8,691 nucleotides of DNA from ANME-2 cluster archaeon (GCA_023544605.1 JAMJFQ010000038.1:1-8691), one strand, 5' to 3'. Positions 1 to 6,646 are shown, numbered from the stretch's first letter. Made by a program: numbers and translations. Notes: generated by a model not told the origin, from the sequence alone.

Positions 1-43
1 ATTATTTACTATAGTTGCCTGTAAAAAATGGATTTGATAAAAA

Positions 44-796
44 ATGGAACTCGTTCTAGTTTCAGTGATCGTTTTCTTCATAGCTGTAATATTCTCAATG
101 CTGGGCCTTGGTGGTGCGCTGGTATACGTACCCCTGTTCTATTTACTGGGCATTGATATCCTCGTGGCAATACCCACAGCCCTGCTGCTAAACGCTATTG
201 CTACGAGTTCGGCAGCCATCACATATCTTCGCAAAAAAATGGTTGATCTGCATACAGCTGCTCCTTTCATACTCGCATCTATAATAGGAGCACCCATCGG
301 AGCATATTTCACGAAATTCACTCCAATTGAAACGCTGCTGTGGGCACTCAGTGTTGTTCTGGTACTTGCCGGGGCACGGATGATATTTTCCAGTGATTCA
401 GAGATGGAAGACCATGTCTTAAACGAGGATAAGAGGCGGCGTTTCGTAATCGGTCTGTTTTTTGGATTCCTGATAGGTATGGCGGCTGGTTTGCTGGGTA
501 TTGGCGGTGGTGTTTTTATTGTACCGCTGTTGGTAACGCTGGGATTCGGGACAAAACGAGCTTCTGCCACCTCGGCACTAATTGTAGCATTCATATCGTT
601 CTCAGGATTTCTCGGTCACCTGGGCTCTGGCCATCTGGATGTTACACTTATGTCATATACAGTCGCATCCGCTTTCATTGGTGGTCAGGTAGGTTCTCAC
701 CTGATGCACAGCAGGCTTAGATCAAAGACCATCAGGCAGATATTTGGAGCAGTCCTGTGGATAATGACCCTGAAGATACTATCCGGGCTGGTATAA
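44..796 (+). CDS. TauE/SafE-family anion permease (COG0730-like membrane protein)
   Basis: A 250-residue, very hydrophobic protein with about seven to eight predicted membrane segments. It has the internal two-fold repeat typical of the TauE/SafE family: a glycine-rich motif followed by a VP pair at residues 20-30 (LGLGGALVYVP) and again at 151-161 (LGIGGGVFIVP). The two halves are separated by a charged loop at residues 115-133 (SSDSEMEDHVLNEDKRRR), probably cytoplasmic. Length matches the usual 240-270 residues. Family members are proposed to move sulfite, sulfoacetate, taurine-derived anions or other organic anions across the cytoplasmic membrane; the substrate here cannot be told. No Shine-Dalgarno sequence precedes the ATG, so the mRNA may be leaderless or nearly so. 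Another ATG at 28 is out of frame. It converges on the next gene with 14 bp between stop codons, so its neighbour gives no functional hint. Family assignment is firm, substrate unknown. Confidence 0.9.
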   Translation: MELVLVSVIVFFIAVIFSMLGLGGALVYVPLFYLLGIDILVAIPTALLLNAIATSSAAITYLRKKMVDLHTAAPFILASIIGAPIGAYFTKFTPIETLLWALSVVLVLAGARMIFSSDSEMEDHVLNEDKRRRFVIGLFFGFLIGMAAGLLGIGGGVFIVPLLVTLGFGTKRASATSALIVAFISFSGFLGHLGSGHLDVTLMSYTVASAFIGGQVGSHLMHSRLRSKTIRQIFGAVLWIMTLKILSGLV

Positions 797-810
797 TGAT
801 CATACTACCA

Positions 811-1479
811 TCATGAATACATAGGATTGTCGCCTGAGCGCAGTGCCCTCATAATCTCTCCCACGAAATGTTCAGGGGGCTGGGCACCTACGAAATCCAC
901 GACTTCATTGATGATCACCTTGGGCACGCTCATGGCCATATATCTCTGGGCAATATGAGGGAACTCTATCATCTCGACCATATCTGCTTTTATATGCTCG
1001 TTCTCAATGGCAAGTTTATGGGCCGTACGAACAGCCATTGAGCAATACGGACAGGTCGGGGTCACAAGCACCTGTATATGGACAGGTTTGTTGACCCCGG
1101 CCAGTTTTTTCTTGACATCATCGGACAAGTCGGTCTTGCCCCTGGAAACATCGATAAGGTCTTCCTGGAATGAAGCAAACTCGTATCCGGATGGGATACC
1201 GTAAAACCGGATACCATAGTCCTTTTCACCCAGCATGACGATAGCAGGAATATTCTTAACTCCGTAGGACCGTGCCAGTTTTTCATCCTTGACAAAATCA
1301 TGGATTTCTGCTTCGATTTTTGGTGACATGCCAGCCAATTCTTCCACCATACCTCTGGTATCGGCACAGAATTGGCACTCGTTCTCCTGGGTAAACATTA
1401 TTAATTTTACGTTACCCTCAAGACCTTCTTCCAATTTCTTCTTCAAATTTTCTTTATCTGAGTCCTGTATCAATGCCAT
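811..1479 (-). CDS. pdo: Protein disulfide oxidoreductase with two thioredoxin folds (glutaredoxin-like, PDO family)
   Basis: A 222-residue cytoplasmic thiol-disulfide oxidoreductase made of two thioredoxin-fold units. The N-terminal unit carries the redox pair Cys35-Gln-Phe-Cys38 and the C-terminal unit Cys143-Pro-Tyr-Cys146. The cis-proline loops expected opposite each active site are seen at Pro78 (NIPAI) and Pro186 (SVPKV). Length and double CxxC layout match archaeal PDOs such as those of Pyrococcus and Sulfolobus (about 225-235 residues), which form, reduce or isomerise disulfides in cytosolic proteins and accept electrons from a thioredoxin-reductase-like enzyme. There is no signal peptide. 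The start is fixed by a strong Shine-Dalgarno AGGAGG at about 1486-1492, 6-7 nt before the ATG. It stands alone behind its own AT-rich leader. The C-terminal CPYC site is probably the main catalytic one, as in characterised PDOs; that is inference. Confidence 0.93.
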   Translation of the reverse strand: MALIQDSDKENLKKKLEEGLEGNVKLIMFTQENECQFCADTRGMVEELAGMSPKIEAEIHDFVKDEKLARSYGVKNIPAIVMLGEKDYGIRFYGIPSGYEFASFQEDLIDVSRGKTDLSDDVKKKLAGVNKPVHIQVLVTPTCPYCSMAVRTAHKLAIENEHIKADMVEMIEFPHIAQRYMAMSVPKVIINEVVDFVGAQPPEHFVGEIMRALRSGDNPMYS

Positions 1480-1499
1480 ACAATAACCTCCTGCTACTC

Positions 1500-1556
1500 C
1501 CTTGTAAATTATATATGGTAATAGTTAAGATTAAAATTAATACAATATTTAAATGT
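1500..1556 (-). promoter_or_regulatory. AT-rich promoter region of the disulfide oxidoreductase gene
   Basis: The 88-bp gap between pth2 and the oxidoreductase gene is very AT-rich on the transcribed strand. Two archaeal TATA-like elements are visible: CATATATAAT at 1508-1517 and TTTAAATATTG near 1544-1554. The nearer box would put transcription start almost on the Shine-Dalgarno sequence, so the farther one, giving a leader of roughly 40 nt, fits better. The same stretch reads T-rich just after the pth2 stop and may also end the pth2 transcript. Assigned by eye from box spacing only. Confidence 0.35.
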
Positions 1557-1567
1557 CGATAGTTACA

Positions 1568-1915
1568 CTACACAAGTTTCAACTTACCCACGACCTTGTC
1601 CAGTTTCTCAACCGCGCCTGGCCCTATACCCAGCACAGTAACGGTCCCGGGGGGTATCTGGGTAAGCCCGGCATCGGTGATAAGGGCCGTGGACAACCCC
1701 TCCCTGCGGGCCATCTCTTTCAATAAAAACAGGTCCTGCAAGGTCCCGGTCTTGAGTACGACCTTCTTCTGACCGTCCTTCATCCACTCATCACGGTCCT
1801 TCTTATCTGCAAAATCAGAGGCGGTTACAGCAGCATGTGCCACCTGCACTGCCAGTTTGCCTTTTGAGAGTTTGAGGTCGTCACGTGTAACGATGCACTG
1901 CTTGTATTCAGTCAT
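1568..1915 (-). CDS. pth2: Peptidyl-tRNA hydrolase, archaeal/eukaryotic type (Pth2)
   Basis: A 115-residue enzyme that cleaves the ester bond of peptidyl-tRNAs released by stalled ribosomes, recycling tRNA in the cytoplasm. It belongs to the PTH2 family, unrelated to bacterial Pth. Visible signatures are the N-terminal KLSKGKLAVQVAHAAV (residues 15-30) with the conserved Lys20, Gln24 and His27, the KTGT strand at 55-58, and the C-terminal block DAGLTQIPPGT (81-91) followed by GIGPG (96-100). Length equals the family norm of 113-120. I chose the ATG at 1915 rather than an in-frame ATG seven codons upstream, because family members start just before the Q-x-x-V/I-x-R strand and an AAAGGA site lies about 9-10 nt upstream. 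The start overlaps the end of the preceding gene by 8 bp (ATGACTGA), which implies translational coupling. It is probably last in the SIS-hypothetical-pth2 operon. Confidence 0.96.
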   Translation of the reverse strand: MTEYKQCIVTRDDLKLSKGKLAVQVAHAAVTASDFADKKDRDEWMKDGQKKVVLKTGTLQDLFLLKEMARREGLSTALITDAGLTQIPPGTVTVLGIGPGAVEKLDKVVGKLKLV

Positions 1916-2495
1916 AGATGAGCATTCCTTTCTCATCGAATTTCAGTGAATCGGTGGTCCGCTGGTGCCAATCTTCCCCTAACCTCAAAGCTTCATTCCT
2001 TTCAAAATCGTCTACTACTACATCTTCGTCAGTGATATCTAATATGGAAGACATCGGGATTGAAAGGTTCTCAGCCCCCTTCTTGAACACAAGATACCCG
2101 GAATAAATAGATATGGTCTCGCCTATCCTCTGACCGTGCTGCACTACGAACTTACAGAGTATATCCTGTTTTGAAATACCTTTTTCATCAGCCTGTTCAG
2201 ACGAATCGTTAGGTTGAAAACTGATCTCCACTGCAGCAGGTTCATCCGGGACATCTTTTTCGGTCACAGCGAGAGGGTGGGGTATGGACATGGAGTGCCA
2301 GTCCAGGTCGTCATGTTTGTGTTCCCACTTGCTGCCCACCTGTCTGTTCTGTTTTTTGTTTCGTTCATCCTTTCCGGAACTATCGGGCACTCCATCCGTT
2401 GAAGGACTATTCTGAAGTAACTCTTCATTAGCAGTCGAATGATCCTCTATACCACTGTGTCCCAGCAATTTTTTGAAAGTTTTTGTAATTCCCAT
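1908..2495 (-). CDS. Unrecognised hydrophilic protein with a probable C-terminal beta-barrel-like domain
   Basis: A 195-residue protein I cannot name with certainty. Residues 1-12 are basic (MGITKTFKKLLG); residues about 15-108 are rich in Ser, Asp, Glu, Asn and Lys and look disordered. Residues about 110-195 look like one compact beta-rich domain (DILCKFVVQHGQRIGETISI, then YSGYLVFKKG, SIPMSSILDIT, DSLKFDEKGMLIYD), reminiscent of PRC-barrel-like or the DUF5749-type beta-barrel proteins of Methanosarcinales; I cannot verify that match. A DWH tripeptide appears twice, at 65-67 and 175-177, the second inside the compact domain. There is one cysteine (Cys114), no signal peptide and no membrane segment. 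The gene begins 9 nt after the SIS gene stop, with a GGTAGTGAT Shine-Dalgarno-like site at about 2500-2508, and its end overlaps the pth2 start. Codon use looks like its neighbours. It is a real gene by context and coupling; function unknown. Confidence 0.8.
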   Translation of the reverse strand: MGITKTFKKLLGHSGIEDHSTANEELLQNSPSTDGVPDSSGKDERNKKQNRQVGSKWEHKHDDLDWHSMSIPHPLAVTEKDVPDEPAAVEISFQPNDSSEQADEKGISKQDILCKFVVQHGQRIGETISIYSGYLVFKKGAENLSIPMSSILDITDEDVVVDDFERNEALRLGEDWHQRTTDSLKFDEKGMLIYD

Positions 2496-2504
2496 CCTAT
2501 ATCA

Positions 2505-3653
2505 CTACCAATGTTTTTGTTTCATATATTTTTCTTCCACGCCCAGAAAATCAATGGCTGAGGCAATAATGGCATTAGTAAAAATGTATGAGTTGATCTC
2601 CGAATATGACGGACGTATCTGGTTCAGTTTCGTCGTGGTTATTTTGCTGGGTGTCTTGTCGTGGAAGATACCCCTGTCACCTTCTAATACAGGTATGAAA
2701 ATGATGTTATCTTCATAGCCCCACTCTTTCAATTGAGTGACCATACTGGATTTTTTATTTACCGTGATTGGAAACACATCCACTCCTTTACTGCGGGCCT
2801 TTATGATCGCCTCCAATATCTCACGGGTATCACCGCTGCCGCTGATTGGGATATACACATCCCCCCTCACAAAACTGGGCGTGGTGGCATCACCCTTAAC
2901 ATACGCTTGCTGTCCCAGATGTGCTATCCGCATTCCGAAAGCCTTTGCCACGAAGCCGGACCGTCCCACGCCGTCTACAATAAAGTGCCCACGGCGGTTT
3001 AGCAGTTTCTCGACCCATGAGCGCAGGTGTTCCTTATCGATATTCTTGAGCAGGGTTGCATTCTCGATAAAATGCTCCATCTGCTGGTAATACAGCTTGT
3101 TATCTCCTTCATCCAGTGCAGGGAGAATACAGTTTAACAGGGTGCACAATTTAAGTTCGAACTCTGACCCCATCACTGCCAGTTCACTGGGTTTTTCCAG
3201 TTTTATATCTTCCATCAGGAAAATGAAACCTTTGTGTTTGCGAACCTTCTTAGAGGCTTGAGAATCAGTTTTTGCAGTGATAAGTATCTCCTTTGCGCCC
3301 AAACGATTTGCGTCTTCAAGGTAATTGAGAACACTTTCAGTAGTACCAGAACCAGTGGCTGCCACAACCATATTCGACCTGTCCGGGTCAAAATAACGTC
3401 TTATAGGATCGTCCAGGGTGGCAGGGAATAACTGTTCATATTTCAATAACTGGTGGAGAAAATCATATAACGCCAGGGCACTCCTGCCCTCGCCGATGGC
3501 GTATATGACCTTCTGCTTCGTATCAGCCTGATATATGAAATCCCTCAATGCTCCTACTAATCTATCTATCTCATCAGACGAAATGTTCTTGAGTTGCTCA
3601 AGGAATTGCAGCTGGATATCAATTGAATCGTAAAACTTTGCAGTGGCCTTCAT
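2505..3653 (-). CDS. Tandem SIS-domain protein, related to 6-phospho-3-hexuloisomerase
   Basis: A 382-residue protein built from two sugar-isomerase (SIS) domains. The N-terminal domain spans roughly 25-185 with the phosphate-loop motifs GEGRS (54-58) and TGSGTTE (100-106). The C-terminal domain spans roughly 205-375 with GVGRSG (228-233) and ISGSGDT (270-276). The second domain closely follows the style of archaeal 6-phospho-3-hexuloisomerase (MRIAHLGQQAYVKGDATTPS at 241-260), an enzyme that interconverts 3-hexulose-6-phosphate and fructose-6-phosphate in the ribulose monophosphate pathway. Single-domain PHI enzymes are only about 180-200 residues, so this is a duplicated and fused form. The first domain keeps the MGSEFE block (161-166) that in PHI holds the catalytic Glu; at the matching place the second has a divergent PSYSEIN (348-354). 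The substrate could be a phosphosugar other than hexulose phosphate, or the role could be regulatory. First gene of the operon with the unrecognised gene and pth2. Start supported by GAAGGA 8-9 nt upstream. Confidence 0.88.
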   Translation of the reverse strand: MKATAKFYDSIDIQLQFLEQLKNISSDEIDRLVGALRDFIYQADTKQKVIYAIGEGRSALALYDFLHQLLKYEQLFPATLDDPIRRYFDPDRSNMVVAATGSGTTESVLNYLEDANRLGAKEILITAKTDSQASKKVRKHKGFIFLMEDIKLEKPSELAVMGSEFELKLCTLLNCILPALDEGDNKLYYQQMEHFIENATLLKNIDKEHLRSWVEKLLNRRGHFIVDGVGRSGFVAKAFGMRIAHLGQQAYVKGDATTPSFVRGDVYIPISGSGDTREILEAIIKARSKGVDVFPITVNKKSSMVTQLKEWGYEDNIIFIPVLEGDRGIFHDKTPSKITTTKLNQIRPSYSEINSYIFTNAIIASAIDFLGVEEKYMKQKHW

Positions 3654-3756
3654 TTTTTGTATCCTTCTATGTATAATAGGTTCTTCTGTATTATAGTTGA
3701 TTTTATTACATAAATATGATAATGTTTAAGAAGGCTTCAAACCACTTAGAAAAACA
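3654..3756. promoter_or_regulatory. Divergent promoter region
   Basis: This 103-bp AT-rich gap separates the minus-strand SIS operon from the plus-strand nucleotidyltransferase. For the SIS gene a TATA-like CTATAATA lies at 3689-3696 (minus strand), which would start transcription near 3666-3668, just before the GAAGGA ribosome site at 3662-3667. For the nucleotidyltransferase a TATA-like TAAATATG lies at 3711-3718 (plus strand), giving a predicted start near 3740 and a short leader with no good Shine-Dalgarno. The two boxes sit only about 20 bp apart, so the two transcription units could interfere or share a regulator. Positions are read by eye. Confidence 0.4.
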
Positions 3757-4743
3757 ATGGATCAATTAGATCACCCTAGGGTGCGTCTTAGGGATTTCAT
3801 AGTCACGAAAGACGGATGGGTATTCTCATCAGCCGATTACTACCACATTGAAGGCGTCAGGGGTGTACTGCGCTATGTACCCGACCCTGATGGTCAGCGC
3901 TCGGATGGTGTCAAGAATTACCGGAAATATGATTTTAACGAGGCCTATCAGTACATGGATGTCCACAAACCAGAGTGGGTGCAGGATGTCCATATTATAC
4001 CCTGGGACCAGGTCGACCGGGTATTGAGCCCATCGGAAAGGCTGGGAGAGATATGGCACTCCGAACCCAGGATTAAGGAGATTACCAGGACCCTACTGGG
4101 GGCCGGGATTCCATTGGAGAGTATGGGAGTGACCGGTTCATTCCTTCCGGGGCTGCAAAATGAGGGTTCAGATATTGATTTTGTAGTCTATGGTAACCAA
4201 TGGTTTAAAGCCAGGGATATAATAGCCAGGGCAAAGGATGACCCCAACAGCATCATCAAGCACCTCGATGAGAGGATGTGGGAACGTATCTACACTAAAC
4301 GCATCCCGGAAATTGGTTTTGAGGAGTTCAAAATCCATGAGATGAGAAAGGGGAACAGGGGGATGGTTGGGGATACCTATTTTGACCTGCTTTTTGTCAG
4401 GGATTGGGACCAGGTAAAAGAACCCCTGGGCAGGGGTACCGACCTGGGTCATGAGACTATAGAGGCTGTGGTTACGGATGCTGGACTGGCCTTTGACAGT
4501 CCATCCATCTATAAAGTAGACCATCCTGAGATCGAGTATGTACTGTCCTATACCCATACCTATGCCGGGCAGGCACTGGAGGGCGAGATTATAGAGGCCA
4601 GGGGAATGGTGGAAGAGGTGGAGGGTTACAGGCGGCTGGTAGTGGGTACAAGCCGGGAACCAAAAGGGGAGTGGATACGCTCGTTGACCCTGCTGGGTTT
4701 GGCCGCACAGCAGGCAGCAGGTATTATTAATATAGACATATAA
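3757..4743 (+). CDS. Predicted archaeal nucleotidyltransferase (COG1665-like, DNA polymerase beta superfamily)
   Basis: A 328-residue protein with a polymerase-beta-type nucleotidyltransferase core in the middle. The hallmark helix-turn is at residues 127-141 (GSFLPGLQNEGSDID): Gly127-Ser128, then the metal ligands Asp139 and Asp141, with Asp210 in YFDLLFV the likely third carboxylate. It is therefore expected to be catalytically competent. The N-terminal 95 residues (RDFIVTKDGWVFSSADYYH, then a GVLRYVPDPDG stretch) form an archaeal-specific module seen in COG1665-type proteins, and residues about 255-310 look like a small beta domain. The substrate is unknown; RNA, a small molecule or a protein are all possible, and annotation of such genes as DNA polymerase subunit beta is only by fold. 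No clear Shine-Dalgarno precedes the ATG. The flavoprotein gene follows after 28 nt, so the two are probably cotranscribed. Confidence 0.85.
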   Translation: MDQLDHPRVRLRDFIVTKDGWVFSSADYYHIEGVRGVLRYVPDPDGQRSDGVKNYRKYDFNEAYQYMDVHKPEWVQDVHIIPWDQVDRVLSPSERLGEIWHSEPRIKEITRTLLGAGIPLESMGVTGSFLPGLQNEGSDIDFVVYGNQWFKARDIIARAKDDPNSIIKHLDERMWERIYTKRIPEIGFEEFKIHEMRKGNRGMVGDTYFDLLFVRDWDQVKEPLGRGTDLGHETIEAVVTDAGLAFDSPSIYKVDHPEIEYVLSYTHTYAGQALEGEIIEARGMVEEVEGYRRLVVGTSREPKGEWIRSLTLLGLAAQQAAGIINIDI

Positions 4744-4771
4744 CATTATTTGAACGTATAAGGAGTTTTTT

Positions 4772-5317
4772 ATGATGAAGCGGATCGCTTGGGGAATTAC
4801 GGGGTCTGGCGACCTTATTAAAGAGACATATAATGTACTGGTCGATATCAAGAGCAAGACTGATATTGAATTCATGGTGTTTTTGTCCAGGGAAGGGGAG
4901 ACCATCATGAAATGGTATAGGATGTGGGACAGCATCCAGAAGGATTTCCCCAATTTTAAGGTCGATGCAGGCCCCAATTCACCGTTTATTGCCGGTCCCT
5001 TGCAGGTAGGCCATTATGATGCGCTGTTGATCGCACCTGCCACTGCTAATACGGTGGCAAAGATCGTACATGGTATAGCAGATACCCTTGTCACAAATGC
5101 GGTATCCCAGACCGCCAAGGGCAGTACGCCCATCTACATCCTTCCTGTGGACAGGGTGAAAGGTACTGTTACCACTTATTCACCCGAGGGCAAGGAGATG
5201 AAACTAAAAATGCGGGACGTAGATGTGGAGAACACTGAAAAGCTTTCCCGAATGGAGAATATCACGATCCTGAACAGTCCCGGGGCCATTTATGATGTGG
5301 TGGGATTGGAGAGATAA
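4772..5317 (+). CDS. afpA: Archaeoflavoprotein AfpA-like FMN protein (HFCD/flavoprotein family)
   Basis: A 181-residue FMN-binding protein of the Dfp/HFCD flavoprotein superfamily. It shows the N-terminal strand and loop IAWGITGSG (5-13) and the FMN-binding signature APATANTVAKIVHGIADTL (88-106), the most diagnostic block. The overall layout, with KWYRMW at 47-52 and the LPVDR loop at 124-128, matches archaeoflavoproteins such as Archaeoglobus AfpA, described in the literature as FMN proteins that accept electrons from ferredoxin. The related methanogen DmrB, a dihydromethanopterin reductase, carries iron-sulfur cysteines; this protein contains no cysteine at all, which favours AfpA-type over DmrB-type. 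A phosphopantothenoylcysteine decarboxylase role is less likely, because the Dfp synthetase domain and active-site Cys are absent. AGGAG at 4761-4765 precedes two consecutive ATG codons (4772 and 4775); either could start translation. Follows the nucleotidyltransferase in a probable operon. Confidence 0.85.
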   Translation: MMKRIAWGITGSGDLIKETYNVLVDIKSKTDIEFMVFLSREGETIMKWYRMWDSIQKDFPNFKVDAGPNSPFIAGPLQVGHYDALLIAPATANTVAKIVHGIADTLVTNAVSQTAKGSTPIYILPVDRVKGTVTTYSPEGKEMKLKMRDVDVENTEKLSRMENITILNSPGAIYDVVGLER

Positions 5318-5324
5318 CTCCCCC

Positions 5325-5354
5325 TTTTGTTAGTGTAGTTTTATTCCGGTTTTT
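5325..5354 (+). terminator. Oligo-T termination region after the flavoprotein gene
   Basis: Three T runs (5325-5328, 5339-5342 and 5350-5354) follow the flavoprotein stop within 40 bases, without a convincing hairpin. Archaeal RNA polymerase terminates on U-rich stretches alone, so this is a plausible end for the nucleotidyltransferase-flavoprotein transcript. Weak evidence; readthrough into metK is possible. Confidence 0.35.
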
Positions 5355-5369
5355 ACAGTTAGATGAGAT

Positions 5370-5382
5370 AAAGTTATTAATA
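5370..5382 (+). promoter_or_regulatory. Candidate metK promoter
   Basis: An AT-rich element, AAAGTTATTAATA, lies about 36-48 nt before the metK ATG. A purine-rich BRE-like stretch (GAGATAAAG) sits immediately upstream of the TTATTAATA box. With usual archaeal spacing transcription would begin near 5403-5406, giving a leader of about 12-15 nt that still contains the AGGTGA ribosome site at 5408-5413. Read by eye. Confidence 0.35.
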
Positions 5383-5417
5383 CTAAAAGTAATTCTGGAG
5401 TCAAGATAGGTGAAAAA

Positions 5418-6593
5418 ATGATTTCAAATATGGAATACAGTGTTTTAACATCAGAATCGGTAACGGAAGGACACCCTGATAAGGTATGTGACCAGATATC
5501 GGACGGTGTGCTGGATGAGATCATAAGACAGGACCCAACGGCCAGGGTGGCCTGCGAGACATTTATCAGTGTTGGTTTTGTGATCGTGGGCGGCGAGATC
5601 ACTACATCGGCCCATATCGACGTACCCACTATTGCGCGTGGTGTCTTGAAGGAAATTGGTTATACCAGTGAGGTGTATGGTTTTAATTACAAGACATGCG
5701 GCGTGCTGAATGCCATTGGAAAGCAGTCGCCCGATATCGCCCAGGGTGTAGATGTGGGCGGTGCCGGCGACCAGGGTATGATGATAGGTTATGCCTGCAG
5801 GGAAACCGAGGAACTGATGCCCCTGCCCATCATGCAGAGCCACCAGATGTGCCAGAAACTGGCTGAATTGAGGAAGAGCAAAGCACTATCTTACCTGGGT
5901 CCTGATGGCAAGTCCCAGGCCACGGTCGAGTATAAGATGGGAGTGCCCCGGCGGGTGGACTCAGTTGTTGTCAGCTCCCAGCATACCGAGGAGATCCTTG
6001 ACAGCACGGGTGATCGCATTACCCAGGATGCTGTTGATGAAATTATTGAGAAGGTTGTCAAGGATGTCATCGATCCTGAACTGCTGGATGAGAATACCAA
6101 ATATTATGTGAATCCAACGGGTAAGTTCGTGGTGGGCGGACCCCAGAGCGATACCGGCATGACGGGCCGGAAGATCGTGGTGGATACTTACGGCGGGTTG
6201 GTGCCCCATGGCGGTGGTGCCTTTTCTGGTAAGGATTCCACAAAGGTGGACCGCAGTGCAGCTTATGCGGCCAGGTATGTAGCCAAGAACATAGTTGCAT
6301 CAGGCGTTGCAGAGCGATGTGCGGTATCCCTGGCATATGCCATAGGAATTGCCGAACCTACTGCTATTATGATCAACACTTTCGGGACAGGCAAGATGAA
6401 GGACATGGATATTGTGGGTCTGGCACGCAAGCATTTCGACCTGACCCCCAAGGGTATTATCGAGACCCTCGACCTTAGGCGTCCCATTTTCAGAAAGACT
6501 GCAGCCTATGGACATTTTGGCAGGAACGACCCTGATTTTACCTGGGAACGGACCGATGTGGCCGAGGATATTGCCAAGTCTGCCGGGCTTTAA
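5418..6593 (+). CDS. metK: S-adenosylmethionine synthetase, bacterial type (MetK, COG0192)
   Basis: A 391-residue cytosolic enzyme that makes AdoMet from methionine and ATP, releasing phosphate and pyrophosphate. It is of the bacterial/eukaryotic MAT family: the methionine/ATP motif GHPDK (18-22, with His19 and Lys22), GGEITTSA (58-65), the hexapeptide GAGDQG (115-120), the VNPTGKFVVGGPQSD block (near 232-246) and the P-loop-like GGGAFSGKD (near 262-270) followed by KVDRSAAYAARYVAKN. All blocks occur in the family order and full length (E. coli MetK has 384 residues), so it should be active. Most archaea instead use the very divergent archaeal MAT (COG1812), so acquisition from bacteria is inferred. 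AGGTGA lies 4-9 nt before the ATG; an in-frame Met at residue 5 is an alternative start. It is monocistronic, with its own candidate promoter and terminator, and converges on dapB. Confidence 0.97.
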   Translation: MISNMEYSVLTSESVTEGHPDKVCDQISDGVLDEIIRQDPTARVACETFISVGFVIVGGEITTSAHIDVPTIARGVLKEIGYTSEVYGFNYKTCGVLNAIGKQSPDIAQGVDVGGAGDQGMMIGYACRETEELMPLPIMQSHQMCQKLAELRKSKALSYLGPDGKSQATVEYKMGVPRRVDSVVVSSQHTEEILDSTGDRITQDAVDEIIEKVVKDVIDPELLDENTKYYVNPTGKFVVGGPQSDTGMTGRKIVVDTYGGLVPHGGGAFSGKDSTKVDRSAAYAARYVAKNIVASGVAERCAVSLAYAIGIAEPTAIMINTFGTGKMKDMDIVGLARKHFDLTPKGIIETLDLRRPIFRKTAAYGHFGRNDPDFTWERTDVAEDIAKSAGL

Positions 6594-6611
6594 GGTATAA
6601 ATTTTATGTTC

Positions 6612-6646
6612 AGGGGTTCTGATCGAATCCCTGATGCTTTGTTTTT
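6612..6646 (+). terminator. metK terminator: 8-bp hairpin plus T tract
   Basis: AGGGGTTC at 6612-6619 can pair with GAATCCCT at 6625-6632 around a 5-nt loop (one G-T wobble). The stem is followed within 6 nt by TTTGTTTTT (6638-6646). It starts 19 nt after the metK stop codon. Its form resembles a bacterial intrinsic terminator and would also serve archaeal U-tract termination. The T tract is on the plus strand only, so it acts for metK rather than for dapB. Confidence 0.6.

Noticed and set aside
139..594. Open frame of 151 codons on the minus strand
   Set aside because: It lies opposite the permease and has the Ser/Ile/Pro-rich composition of an antisense shadow.
796..803. ATGATCAT palindrome between the permease and the oxidoreductase genes
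   Set aside because: Eight bases only, no spaced stem or T tract, and partly inside the permease stop codon; not a supportable terminator.
1916..1936. Seven-codon longer start for pth2
   Set aside because: It would remove the natural ribosome site AAAGGA and add residues absent from the family.
4168..4977. Open frame of 269 codons on the minus strand
   Set aside because: It is antisense to the nucleotidyltransferase and spans into the flavoprotein gene; its translation shows no recognisable motif.
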